Shown in pieces: positions 26,677 to 35,612 of a DNA stretch of 64,000 nucleotides. Under the pieces are notes generated by a model that ran no database searches, was not told the DNA's origin, and worked only from the letters and a program-made list of their open reading frames with translations. Source of the DNA: Pseudophaeobacter sp. EL27. Its GTDB lineage: Bacteria > Pseudomonadota > Alphaproteobacteria > Rhodobacterales > Rhodobacteraceae. The first letter of the stretch is position 1; each line of letters begins with the position of its first letter. The stretch is taken from positions 1-64,000 of the forward strand of contig NZ_OMPQ01000008.1 of assembly GCF_900313025.1 (NCBI RefSeq). The letters are read 5' to 3'. A program made the translations under genes and the position numbers.

Positions 26677-26955
26677 TTAGACCTTCCAAAAGGTGAAACA
26701 GCCCCAGGCGATGGAGAGCCCCAGTGGTGCCCAGAGGGGCATGCCGATGAGCCCGAGCCAGGCGAGGAAGATATAGCTGGTGCCCAGAAGGGTGATGAAC
26801 AGACGATCCCCGCGGGTGGTGGTGAGACCCAGAACACCGCGGCGCGTGTCACCGCCGGGGGTGCGGATTTCGAGTAGCACCAGCACGCCAATCGCGGAGA
26901 AGATCCCGATGAAGACCAGCGCCGTGGGCCAGGTCCAGGCCATCCATGTCAGCAT
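26677..26955 (-). CDS. DUF2160-type small membrane protein of the glycerol ABC operon
   Basis: A 92-residue protein with three likely membrane helices (WTWPTALVFIGIFSAIGVLV, LFITLLGTSYIFLAWLGLIG and LWAPLGLSIAWGCFTFW) around RTPGGDTRRGVLGLTTTRGD, a sequence that recurs in DUF2160 proteins at the end of glpSTPQ-type operons. The function is unknown; it may assist the permeases. The ATG at 26955 shares one base with the stop of the permease gene. Confidence 0.82.
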   Translation of the reverse strand: MLTWMAWTWPTALVFIGIFSAIGVLVLLEIRTPGGDTRRGVLGLTTTRGDRLFITLLGTSYIFLAWLGLIGMPLWAPLGLSIAWGCFTFWKV

Positions 26956-27752
26956 TATACCCTCCCCATCGCAAAACCCTTTGCGATGTAATTGCGGACA
27001 AACCAAATGACGATGGCGCCCGGAATGATTGTCAGTGTTCCTGCTGCGGCCAACAGGCCCAGCTCATAGCCCGCGCTTGAGGCGGTTTTGGTCATGGTGG
27101 CGGCGATGGGCTTGGCGGCCACGGCTGTAAGGGTCTTCGCCAGCAAGAGTTCGACCCAGGAGAACATGAAGCAGAAGAAGGCGGCAACGCCGACGCCTGC
27201 CTTGATTGATGGGATAAAGATGGTGCCAAAGAAGCGCGGGAAGGAATAGCCGTCCACATAGGCGGTTTCATCCAGCTCCTTGGGGATGCCTCCCATGAAA
27301 CCCTCGAGGATCCAGACCGCCAGTGGGATGTTGAACAGGCAATGGGCCAGGGCCACCGCCAGATGGGTGTCAAAGATGCCCACAGCGGAATAGAGCTGGA
27401 AGAAAGGCAGAGCAAAGACAGCCGCCGGTGCCATCCGGTTGGTCAAGAGCCAGAAGAACAGCTGTTTGTCCCCCAGAAAACGGTAGCGCGAGAAAGCATA
27501 GGCCGCGGGCAGGGCAACCGCCACCGAGATCACCGTATTGATGCTCACGTAGATGATCGAATTGATATAGCCCCAATACCAGGTCGGGTCGGTGAAGATG
27601 GTGGCGTAATTCTCCAGTGTGAAGGTCTGCGGGAACAGCGAGAAGCCCGAGAGGATCTCGTTTGTGGTCTTAAAGCTCATCGCCACCAGCCAGTAGATCG
27701 GCAGCATCAGGAAGAGGATATAGACAATGGGGATGATGGATCGTTTCTGCAT
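26955..27752 (-). CDS. glpQ: ABC transporter permease (GlpQ-type)
   Basis: A 265-residue inner-membrane permease of the MalG type with six helices and the EAA loop ELDETAYVDGYSFPRFFGTI at about 165-185 that docks to the ATPases. With the other five genes it forms the glycerol-type importer. The gene starts 14 bases after the first permease gene. Assignment to glycerol rests on the operon pattern: two ATPases, two permeases, a DUF2160 protein and a binding protein near 577 residues. Confidence 0.88.
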   Translation of the reverse strand: MQKRSIIPIVYILFLMLPIYWLVAMSFKTTNEILSGFSLFPQTFTLENYATIFTDPTWYWGYINSIIYVSINTVISVAVALPAAYAFSRYRFLGDKQLFFWLLTNRMAPAAVFALPFFQLYSAVGIFDTHLAVALAHCLFNIPLAVWILEGFMGGIPKELDETAYVDGYSFPRFFGTIFIPSIKAGVGVAAFFCFMFSWVELLLAKTLTAVAAKPIAATMTKTASSAGYELGLLAAAGTLTIIPGAIVIWFVRNYIAKGFAMGRV

Positions 27753-27766
27753 CTCTCAAACCCTCC

Positions 27767-28630
27767 TTAGTTCAGATCGTCTTTGGTCATCAGCGTGTAG
27801 AACAGCCAGGAGACCAGAAGCGTGATTGCAAAGTATATAAGTGACATGGCGGCTGCTGGGCCGAGGTCAAACTGACCCAGGGCGATCTTCACCAGATCAA
27901 TCGACAAGAGCGTGGTGGAGTTGCCGGGGCCACCACCGGTGAGCACGAAGGGTTCGGTGTAGATGTTGAAGCTGTCCATGAAGCGCAAGAGGATGGCGAT
28001 GGTCAGAACCGTCTTCATCTTGGGCAGCTGGATAAAGCGGAACACCGCCCAATTGGAGGCACCGTCGATCTTGGCTGCCTGGTAATAGGCGTCGGGGATC
28101 GAGACCAGCCCGGCGTAGCTGAGCAGCACCACCAGCGAGGTCCAGTGCCAGACATCCATGGTGACGATGGTCACCCAGGCGGCCAGCGGGTTCTGGGTCA
28201 TATCATAGGTGACGCCCAGCACATGGTTGAGGAAATAGCCCAAAAGGCCAATGTCGGGCAGGGTAAAGATGTTCCACATCGCGCCCACCACGTTCCAGGG
28301 GATCAGCATCGGCAGCGCCATGGTAACCAGACAGACCGGCACCCAGAAGCCTTTGCGCGGCATCGACAGCGCGATAATGATGCCCAGCGGCACCTCGATG
28401 ATCAGGATCAGGAAGGTGAACAGGAACTGACGCCCCAGGGCGGCGTGAAAACGGTCAGAGCGCAGGATCTGTTCGAACCAGTCCAGCCCCTGCCAGAAAA
28501 ACACGTTGTCGCCAAAGGTCTCCTGCACCGAGTAATTGACCACCGTCATCATCGGGATCAGGGCATTAAAGGCCACCAGCACCAACACCGGTAGCACAAA
28601 GAACCAGGCTTTTTGGTTTTCGGTTTTCAT
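27767..28630 (-). CDS. glpP: ABC transporter permease (GlpP-type)
   Basis: A 287-residue MalF-type permease with six predicted helices and the EAA loop (SIPDAYYQAAKIDGASNWAV). The ATG overlaps the stop of the preceding ATPase gene by four bases (ATGA at 28627-28630), so it is translationally coupled. It pairs with the GlpQ-type permease to make the channel. Confidence 0.88.
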   Translation of the reverse strand: MKTENQKAWFFVLPVLVLVAFNALIPMMTVVNYSVQETFGDNVFFWQGLDWFEQILRSDRFHAALGRQFLFTFLILIIEVPLGIIIALSMPRKGFWVPVCLVTMALPMLIPWNVVGAMWNIFTLPDIGLLGYFLNHVLGVTYDMTQNPLAAWVTIVTMDVWHWTSLVVLLSYAGLVSIPDAYYQAAKIDGASNWAVFRFIQLPKMKTVLTIAILLRFMDSFNIYTEPFVLTGGGPGNSTTLLSIDLVKIALGQFDLGPAAAMSLIYFAITLLVSWLFYTLMTKDDLN

Positions 28631-29733
28631 CGCGCGGCCTCCGCTGAGGTTTGAGGGTCACTGGCCAGCCAGCCGTCCACATAGAGCCGGGTCTGATCTC
28701 GGTGGAAATCCAGATGCACTTCTGCGCCTTTTGCTGGGGTGTTGTTTTGCTCTGCACCCTCGAGGATGGCATTGATACGGGTGCCATTGGCATGGCATTC
28801 CACCACCGTGTGACGTCCCACATCCGAGATCTTGGTAACAGTTGCAGGCAGCCCCTTGTCGGACAGAGTCACAAATTCAGGCCGGATGCCGATCTCGGTC
28901 TCCCCAAGGGCATCACCTCGGATTGGGCCTTCCAGGGCAATTTTATGCGCGCCAAATCGGGCACAGCCGCCCTGCAAATCACAGGGCAGGATATTCATGC
29001 CGGGCGAGCCGATGAAATGGCCGACAAAGGTATGGGCGGGACGTTCAAACAGCTCGACAGGGGTGCCGATCTGTACCACTTCGCCGTTCTGCATCACCAC
29101 AACCTGATCGGCAAAGGTCAGCGCTTCGGTCTGGTCGTGGGTTACATAGATCATCGTGGCTTTGACGCGCTGGTGAAGCTCTTTGAGCTTGGAACGGAGC
29201 TTCCACTTCAGATGCGGGTCAATCACCGTCAGCGGTTCGTCAAACATCACCACGTTGACGTCTTCACGCACCAGTCCGCGACCCATCGAGATCTTTTGCT
29301 TGTTGTCGGGGGACAGACCAGCAGCCTTTTGGTCCAGCATTTCGGTGACTTCCAGCATCTCGGCAATGGCCATGACGCGGGTCCGCACCGTGGCCTCGTC
29401 GCGGCCACGATTGCGCAGCGGAAAGGCCAGGTTGTCGTAGACCGTCATGGTGTCGTAGATCACCGGGAACTGGAAAACTTGGGCGATGTTACGTTGATCC
29501 GGTGGCAGGGCGGTGACATCCTGGCCGTCAAACAGGATCTGCCCCTCTGAAGGGACCAACAGGCCTGAGATGATGTTGAGCAGGGTGGATTTGCCACAGC
29601 CCGAGGGGCCAAGCAGCGCATAGGCACCACCGTCGCTCCAATCCAGATCGATCTCCTTCAACGCATAGTCTGACGGGGATTTGGGCGCGGGCATGTAGCT
29701 GTGCCGCAGCTTTGAAAGGGTAATTTTAGCCAT
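28627..29733 (-). CDS. glpT: ABC transporter ATPase (GlpT-type) with degenerate signature
   Basis: A 368-residue ATPase: Walker A LLGPSGCGKSTLLNI near residue 40, Walker B VVMFDEPL and a C-terminal TOBE domain. In place of the usual LSGGQ signature it has LSPDNKQKISMGRGL, a change known for one of the two ATPases in this importer type, so one of the two composite ATP sites may be weak. ATG at 29733 is chosen because the family starts there; an upstream in-frame start would lie inside glpS. 7 bases separate it from glpS. Confidence 0.9.
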   Translation of the reverse strand: MAKITLSKLRHSYMPAPKSPSDYALKEIDLDWSDGGAYALLGPSGCGKSTLLNIISGLLVPSEGQILFDGQDVTALPPDQRNIAQVFQFPVIYDTMTVYDNLAFPLRNRGRDEATVRTRVMAIAEMLEVTEMLDQKAAGLSPDNKQKISMGRGLVREDVNVVMFDEPLTVIDPHLKWKLRSKLKELHQRVKATMIYVTHDQTEALTFADQVVVMQNGEVVQIGTPVELFERPAHTFVGHFIGSPGMNILPCDLQGGCARFGAHKIALEGPIRGDALGETEIGIRPEFVTLSDKGLPATVTKISDVGRHTVVECHANGTRINAILEGAEQNNTPAKGAEVHLDFHRDQTRLYVDGWLASDPQTSAEAAR

Positions 29734-29740
29734 ATCTGCC

Positions 29741-30817
29741 TCAGGCTGCGCGGGAGCCATCGGGTGCAAAAAAGTAGCACGCCGAAGGGTCCAAATAGAA
29801 GTCATGCATTTCGCCAATCTCGTAGGGGTGTACCCCTGCCGCGAGAGAGACCCAATTGGCATGGGTGAGACCCAGGCCTAGATCAAAATGCGCCGAGCTT
29901 TCCGAGCCGGAGAGCTCGGTCACCTGCACTTCACCCGCAAGGCGCACACGGGCCTTGTCGCTGGGCGTGGGCAGCACGTGATAGGGGCGCACCGCAACCG
30001 AATAGGGCCCATCGGCCAGGTTGGCGGCGGCGCCGCTCAACTCCCAGGCAACATTGGGGCCCATGCGGACCTGGCTGCCCTGTTTCACCACTTCGGCGGT
30101 GTTGATGGGTGGGTCGGAAAACACCCGGGCCGCATCCAGATTGCCGGGGTTGCGGTAGATTTCGGCGGTGGGGCCAAACTGGGTTACACGGCCATCGCGC
30201 ATCAAGGCGGTCTTACCGCCCAAGAGCAGTGCCTCTTCGGGTTCCGAGGTGGCATAGACCACCACAGCGCCACGCCCGGCAAAAAGCTCTGGCAACTGGT
30301 CGCGCAATTCCTCGCGCAGCTTGTAATCGAGGTTGGCGAGGGGCTCATCCAGAAACACCGCGCGGCTCTCCTTGGCAATGGCCCGCGCCAGGGCGCAGCG
30401 TTGCTGCTGGCCGCCAGAGAGTTCATGCGGGCGACGCTGCAGCATCGGTTCAAGCTGCAGGATCTTGGCCGCCTCGGCGACGCGATCTTCGATCTCGGAC
30501 TTCGCCATCCCAGCCACCTTGAGGGGCGAGGCGATGTTCTCGTAGACCGTCATATGCGGATAGTTGATGAAAAACTGGTGCACCAGACTGATGTTGCGTT
30601 TCTGGGTGCTGAGCCGCGAGACATCTTCACCCTCCATCAACACCTGACCGCTGGCCATGGGGTCCAGTCCTGCCATCAGTTTGATAAGTGAGGTCTTGCC
30701 CGACCCGGTGGCGCCCAACAGGACGTTGAAATGACCGGGCTCCAACAGCAAGGAGGTATCCTTGATATGGGTGACCGCGCCAACGCGCTTGGTCACGTTT
30801 CTTAGTTCAAGTGCCAT
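29741..30817 (-). CDS. glpS: ABC transporter ATPase (GlpS-type)
   Basis: A 358-residue ATPase with Walker A LLGATGSGKTSLIKL, the canonical signature LSGGQQQRCALARAI, Walker B AVFLDEPLANLD and a C-terminal TOBE-like domain. It is the catalytically complete partner of the GlpT-type ATPase. It lies 162 bases after the binding-protein gene; that gap has no T-rich terminator, so read-through is likely. Confidence 0.9.
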   Translation of the reverse strand: MALELRNVTKRVGAVTHIKDTSLLLEPGHFNVLLGATGSGKTSLIKLMAGLDPMASGQVLMEGEDVSRLSTQKRNISLVHQFFINYPHMTVYENIASPLKVAGMAKSEIEDRVAEAAKILQLEPMLQRRPHELSGGQQQRCALARAIAKESRAVFLDEPLANLDYKLREELRDQLPELFAGRGAVVVYATSEPEEALLLGGKTALMRDGRVTQFGPTAEIYRNPGNLDAARVFSDPPINTAEVVKQGSQVRMGPNVAWELSGAAANLADGPYSVAVRPYHVLPTPSDKARVRLAGEVQVTELSGSESSAHFDLGLGLTHANWVSLAAGVHPYEIGEMHDFYLDPSACYFFAPDGSRAA

Positions 30818-30979
30818 CGTTATTTAGCTTTCCGGCAACCGGCCATGCAGCAAAACTGACAGGGGCCGTGTCTGTACGTATGCAGGGGAGAAAGAGCCCC
30901 GAAGCATTGCAAGAACAACGCTGCGGGGCAAAGTATCGGGCCAGAGCCGAAGGGGATCCGGCCCGACGGGGAGGCGCGG

Positions 30980-32713
30980 TTACTGCGAGGCCCAGCGGGC
31001 GACCAGCTCGTCATAGTTGACGGTCTGACCTGCAGGTTTCTCGTTCTCCAGCGGAGGCTTGGCACCACCGTTGGCATACCACCACTCGGCGTCCTTTTCC
31101 TCGTTCAGACGTGGACCACAGCCGCCGTAGATTTCTGCCTGCTCATCAGCACGCTGCATCCGGGCCATGGTGATGTCCATTTCCTCGGCCAGACGGTTCA
31201 TCGCTTCTTGCGGGGTAAAGGCACCCGAGTTCACGTCACCAATCTGCTGCCACCAGATCTGCGCCAGCTTTGGATAGTCAGGCACGTTCACACCAGTTGG
31301 TGACCAGGCCACACGATCCGGCGAGCGGTAGAATTCTACCAGACCACCGAGGTTTGCGGCACGCTCCGAGAAGCTCTCGTGGTTGACCGAGCTGTCACGG
31401 ATGAAGGTCAGACCCACATGGGACTTTTTCACGTCAACCGTTTTGGAGACAACAAACTGAGCATAGAGCCAGGCCGCCTGCGAACGCTCCAGTGGGGTCG
31501 ACTTGAGGAAGGTCCAGGAACCAACGTCCTGATAGCCAACCTTCTGGCCTTCTTCCCAGTATGGGCCGTGTGGGCTGGGGGCCATGCGCCACAGCGGTGC
31601 ACCGGCTTCGTCCACGGTGTTGTTGCCTTCGGACTGCGGTTTTACCATGTCGGCGGTAAAGGCGGTGTACCAGAAGATCTGCTGGGCGACATTGCCCTGC
31701 GCCAGGGCGGGCAGCGACTGGTAGAAGTCATAGGACGCTGCACCGGGAGGTGCATATTTGCGCAGCCATTCGTCCCATTTGCGGATCGCATAGACCGCAG
31801 CCGGACCGTTTGCAGCGCCACCACGGGAAACACTTGCGCCCGCAGGGTTACAGGAGCCGGCTTCCATGCGGATGCCCCACTCATCGATTGGCACGCCGTT
31901 TGGCTCGCCTTTGGAGCCAGCACCGGCCATCGACAGCCAGGCATCGGTCATCCGCCAGCCAAGATCCGGCGCACGTTTGCCATAGTCCATGTGGCCGTAG
32001 ATCGCTGTACCGTCGATTTCTTTTACGTCTTCGCTAAAGAACTCGGCGATGTCTTCATAGGCGGACCAGTTGACCGGAACACCCAGATCATAGCCGTATT
32101 TCGCCTTAAAGGCTTCTTGCAGATCGGCGCGGTCAAACCAGTCTTTGCGGAACCAATAGAGGTTGGCAAACTGCTGGTCGGGCAACTGGTACAGATCGCC
32201 ATCAGGACCGGTGGTGAACTGAGTGCCCATGAAATCGTCGAGGTCAAGACCGGGGTTGGTCTGGTCCTTGAAATCACCCGCCATCATGTCGGTCAGGTTA
32301 TGGGCCAGCTGCAGCCGCGAGTGGGTGCCGATCAGATCCGAGTCATTGACATAGGCATCATAGAGATTGCGCTGTGTCTGCATCTGGGTCTGAACCGCTT
32401 GCACCACTTCACCTTCGCCCAGGATCTGGTGGTTCACCTTGATCCCGGTGATTTCTTCAAAGGCTTTGGTCAGAACTTCCGACTCGTAAGAATGCGTCGG
32501 GATCCCCTCGGAGAGCACGTTGATCTCCATACCTTTGAAGGGCTCCGCAGCGGTGATAAACCACTGCATCTCGCTCATCTGTTCATCTTTGGTCAGGACC
32601 GAGGGCTGAAACTCCTCGTCGATCCACTTAAGTGCGGCTGCTTCATCGGCATAGACCGCCTGTCCCGCAGCCACGGCGCATACCGCTGCTGCGGACAAAA
32701 GATACCTGCGCAT
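30980..32713 (-). CDS. glpV: Periplasmic binding protein of the glycerol-type ABC importer (GlpV)
   Basis: A 577-residue extracellular solute-binding protein. The signal peptide is MRRYLLSAAAVCAVAAGQAVYA, cut near residue 22. The length and the sequence ADEAAALKWIDEEFQPSVLT fit the GlpV type that binds glycerol. The ATG at 32713 has GGGAGGA 8 bases ahead; a longer frame to 32782 is not needed. It is the first gene of the operon here, whereas in Rhizobium the binding-protein gene comes last, so the order is different. Regulator (GlpR) and GlpD are not adjacent. Confidence 0.87.
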   Translation of the reverse strand: MRRYLLSAAAVCAVAAGQAVYADEAAALKWIDEEFQPSVLTKDEQMSEMQWFITAAEPFKGMEINVLSEGIPTHSYESEVLTKAFEEITGIKVNHQILGEGEVVQAVQTQMQTQRNLYDAYVNDSDLIGTHSRLQLAHNLTDMMAGDFKDQTNPGLDLDDFMGTQFTTGPDGDLYQLPDQQFANLYWFRKDWFDRADLQEAFKAKYGYDLGVPVNWSAYEDIAEFFSEDVKEIDGTAIYGHMDYGKRAPDLGWRMTDAWLSMAGAGSKGEPNGVPIDEWGIRMEAGSCNPAGASVSRGGAANGPAAVYAIRKWDEWLRKYAPPGAASYDFYQSLPALAQGNVAQQIFWYTAFTADMVKPQSEGNNTVDEAGAPLWRMAPSPHGPYWEEGQKVGYQDVGSWTFLKSTPLERSQAAWLYAQFVVSKTVDVKKSHVGLTFIRDSSVNHESFSERAANLGGLVEFYRSPDRVAWSPTGVNVPDYPKLAQIWWQQIGDVNSGAFTPQEAMNRLAEEMDITMARMQRADEQAEIYGGCGPRLNEEKDAEWWYANGGAKPPLENEKPAGQTVNYDELVARWASQ

Positions 32714-32800
32714 CTTTTTCCTCCCTAAAAGTCTGTAAGGCCAGCTGCGCTCTCTCGCATCTGACTGGCATTTAGGTTCCATATTGACGTCATGGTTGTC

Positions 32801-32818
32801 AAACTAAAAATTTAGTTT
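32801..32818. promoter_or_regulatory. Operator-like inverted repeat upstream of glpV
   Basis: AAACTAAA-AA-TTTAGTTT is a perfect eight-base inverted repeat about 90 bases before the glpV start, a good position for a DeoR/LacI-type operator. The rest of 32714-33098 (about 385 bases) is AT-rich and holds no gene I can support. Confidence 0.5.
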
Positions 32819-33098
32819 CAAGCAATCATATGAAAAGATTGGAAAAATAAACACTTGAAATGTGGAGGTTGGAACCGCCTTCGAGACTGGTCAGGCCTGG
32901 ACGGTTGTTGCGTCGCAGCATTTTTCGGAGGATGAGAAGCGCTGCATTTTGCGTTTTGAACAGCAAAGGCTCACAGCGTGTACATATTGGAAGCTGCGAG
33001 GCCTCGCAGTTTGGTCAGGAATTCATCGGCTTAACGATTCTTCTCGCAACTAGGCTGCGAGACCTGGAGTAGAGCGACCCGAATCTCCAATACTTGAG

Positions 33099-33530
33099 CT
33101 AGATCCAGGTCAGTTTTTGTCCCGAAAGACATGCCGTCAAAGCCTCGGGAGGGAGCTGGCCCAACTGTTCAAACAAGGTGAAACTGTCGAACTTTGATGT
33201 CAGTTCAACAATCTTTTTCTCCCGAAACCGGATAAGCGCTATCCCCTCAACCTTTAAGGGGGTTGCTCCATCAGCCCCCTGTGCGGTCATCACATATCTG
33301 GTGGAGGTCCAGTCATTGCTTTCGAAAAACAGGAGGAATTCAACTTTCAACGGACCAGTGAGCATGTGAACTGTCTCGACCAAGATTGGAAAATCCTTTC
33401 GAGGGGCTGGCAGCCCGTCCAGCAAGTCATTTTCATCCAAAGACGGGTCAAGCATGTCATCCAACACAGACATATTGCCGTTTTCCCAGATCTCTACAAA
33501 CCAGCGCTCAACTAAGTCCCGATTACTCAT
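33099..33530 (-). CDS. SnoaL-like/NTF2-fold protein
   Basis: A 143-residue protein starting MSNRDLVERWFVEIWENGNM, an ester-cyclase/SnoaL-like opening, with a cone-shaped NTF2 fold predicted from the pattern (VEFLLFFESNDWTSTRYVMT; VEGIALIRFREKKIVELTS). The substrate is unknown. A longer frame to 33581 begins inside poorly conserved sequence and lacks a ribosome-binding site; the start is therefore uncertain. It stands alone. Confidence 0.72.
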   Translation of the reverse strand: MSNRDLVERWFVEIWENGNMSVLDDMLDPSLDENDLLDGLPAPRKDFPILVETVHMLTGPLKVEFLLFFESNDWTSTRYVMTAQGADGATPLKVEGIALIRFREKKIVELTSKFDSFTLFEQLGQLPPEALTACLSGQKLTWI

Positions 33531-33800
33531 GTTATGTTCTACTTCTACCCAAGACCAAAAATGATACCGAAGGAGGCGCAACTATAGAGATCGTACTGCG
33601 AACACAATCAGGAAAGCTATAGCAATAACCTGTTCAGGCTTCCATCATCCTAAAGGAGTGGCGAGCATAGTACGCAAAAGTCAAATCACCAGTTGATTGA
33701 AGCCTGCTTTACCAACTCGTGGTGACTGTACGTCTGTCTCGCTGCAAACAATGTCTAAATAGCCATCGCCGCGCGCCCTCAACCGGGGTAAGAAAGCCGC

Positions 33801-34931
33801 ATGAGCGATATAGACACATTCGAGATTTTCCTGACCGCAGCCCCCGGGTTGGAAGCCGCCCTTCTGGCGGAGACCCGCGAGGCCGGTTTTGCCGAAGCCA
33901 AATCCGTGCCCGGTGGCGTCACTGTTCAGGGTGATTGGCGCGAGGTCTGGCGCGCCAACCTCTGCCTGCGCGGCGCGGCCCGGGTGCTGGCCCGCATTGG
34001 CGAGTTCCGCGCCTTTCACCTGGCCCAGCTGGATAAGCGGTCGCGCAAATTCCCTTGGGGCGAGGTGCTGCGTAAGGATGTGCCGGTAAAGGTCGAAGTC
34101 ACCACCAACAAGAAATCCAAGATCTACCATGCTGGTGCCGCCGCCCAGCGGGTGGAAAAGGCCCTGGTTGAGAGTTTTGGTGCGACGGTTTCAAAAGAGG
34201 CGGCTCTGACTCTGAAGCTGCGGATTGACGATAATATGTGCCAGTTCAGCGTTGATACCTCAGGGGAAGGGCTGCACAAGCGCGGTCATAAATCTGCGGT
34301 CGGCAAGGCGCCGATGCGGGAAAATCTGGCGGCGCTGTTTCTGCGAGACTGCGGTTTTGACGGGGCCGAACCTGTGATGGACCCAATGTGCGGCTCTGGC
34401 ACCTTTGTGATTGAGGCCGCCGAGATCGCTCTGGGACTGGTACCGGGGCGCAGCCGCACCTTTGCCTTTGAACAAATGGCCAGTTTCGACGCCGATGCCT
34501 ATGAAGCGCTGAAGACAGAGCTCACGCCGCAGGATGTCGATGCCTCGGCGCTCAAGTTTTATGGCTCTGACCGCAACGCGGGCGCGGTTGAGATGGCCAC
34601 GGCCAACGCCGAACGGGCCGGGGTGGCGGGCTGCACGCAGTTCAGCCATCACGCGGTGAGCGACCTGATGCCGCCAGAGGGGGGCAAGCCCGGCCTGGTG
34701 ATCGTCAACCCGCCCTATGGCGCCCGGATCGGCAATAAGAAACTGCTCTTTGCTCTCTATGGCGCGCTGGGCAAGGTCCTGATGGAGCGGTTTTCCGGCT
34801 GGCGGGTCGGCATTGTCACCAGCGAGACAGGACTGGCCAAGGCCACGGGGTTGCCGCTGTTGCCACTTGGGGCTCCGGTGGCCCATGGCGGTTTGAAAAT
34901 CCGCCTGTTCAAGACCAAACCCCTGCCGTGA
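33801..34931 (+). CDS. THUMP-domain 23S rRNA guanine-N2 methyltransferase (RlmL-type)
   Basis: A 376-residue RNA methyltransferase. The THUMP/FLD part covers about residues 1-165 and the Rossmann methyltransferase about 170-370, with DPMCGSGTFVIEAAEIALG (SAM site) and NPPYGARIG (NPPY catalytic motif). It matches the RlmL half of the large RlmKL protein of gammaproteobacteria, standing alone as usual in alphaproteobacteria. It probably modifies rRNA. Confidence 0.9.
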   Translation: MSDIDTFEIFLTAAPGLEAALLAETREAGFAEAKSVPGGVTVQGDWREVWRANLCLRGAARVLARIGEFRAFHLAQLDKRSRKFPWGEVLRKDVPVKVEVTTNKKSKIYHAGAAAQRVEKALVESFGATVSKEAALTLKLRIDDNMCQFSVDTSGEGLHKRGHKSAVGKAPMRENLAALFLRDCGFDGAEPVMDPMCGSGTFVIEAAEIALGLVPGRSRTFAFEQMASFDADAYEALKTELTPQDVDASALKFYGSDRNAGAVEMATANAERAGVAGCTQFSHHAVSDLMPPEGGKPGLVIVNPPYGARIGNKKLLFALYGALGKVLMERFSGWRVGIVTSETGLAKATGLPLLPLGAPVAHGGLKIRLFKTKPLP

Positions 34932-35002
34932 CGTGAGGCTCTGCTTTCCCGAAGCCCTCATGCGGTGCATCAGGTGCGCAGAGTTCAATGAGGGTGGTTT
35001 GC

Positions 35003-35512
35003 ATGACGACAGATTCAATTGGTGGCCATGATGGCCCCTATGCCGCGCCAATTCTGGTGGCGGAGCAGAGGGTCTTGCCGGAGTGGATCGACTACAACGG
35101 CCATATGAACGTGGGCTACTACGGGCTGGCCTTTGATCGGGCCATCGACCAGTTGTTTGACCAGCAGCTGGGCAATGGCGAGGCCTTTGTGCGTGCCGCA
35201 GAGCAGGGGCTGTTTGTCCTGCAATCCAGCATCCAATTCCTGCGAGAGTTGAAACAGGGGCAAAGTTTCTCCGTGCGTTTCCAGCTGTTTGATCACGATC
35301 ACAAACGGATCCATTTCTGGGCCGAAATCCAGGCGGAGGGTCAGATCTGTGCCACTCAGGAAGTCTTGGCGATGAATGTTGATCACGCCAGCAAACGCGC
35401 GACGCCGTTCCCCGACTGGCTGCAGGCGCGACTGACGCAGATGCAGGCTGATCACAATGCGCTTGCGCGTCCTGCCCAACTCGGGGCCAAGATTGGCATT
35501 CGACGCGGCTGA
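35003..35512 (+). CDS. Hotdog-fold acyl-CoA thioesterase
   Basis: A 169-residue 4HBT-type thioesterase. VLPEWIDYNGHMNVGYYGLA contains the Asp and Asn-Gly-His of the family active site (YNGHMN). The ATG at 35003 has GAGGGTGG about 7 bases ahead and is preferred over the ATG at 34988. Substrate is unknown; similar proteins hydrolyse betainyl- or carnitinyl-CoA. Confidence 0.82.
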   Translation: MTTDSIGGHDGPYAAPILVAEQRVLPEWIDYNGHMNVGYYGLAFDRAIDQLFDQQLGNGEAFVRAAEQGLFVLQSSIQFLRELKQGQSFSVRFQLFDHDHKRIHFWAEIQAEGQICATQEVLAMNVDHASKRATPFPDWLQARLTQMQADHNALARPAQLGAKIGIRRG

Positions 35513-35561
35513 AGGCTAGCTGCCGTACTTTCTGGTGTTCTCTGCAGTGGCGGATAAACAA

Positions 35562-35588
35562 AAGGGGGCGCTATGAGACGCCCCCCTT
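35562..35588. terminator. Bidirectional terminator
   Basis: AAGGGGGCG and CGCCCCCCTT form a stem with a short loop, between the thioesterase gene (plus) and the Gly-rich gene (minus), which converge here. Its A and T flanks suit both directions. Confidence 0.75.
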
Positions 35589-35612
35589 AGGTTCAGTAGC
35601 AGTGGCTGCGCG

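Noticed and set aside
31379-32728. A 449-codon frame opposite glpV
   Set aside because: Same shadow effect; glpV has signal peptide, ribosome-binding site and operon context.
32860-33072. Short plus-strand frames before the SnoaL-like gene
   Set aside because: 60-70 codons in two overlapping frames, no ribosome-binding site and no recognisable sequence.
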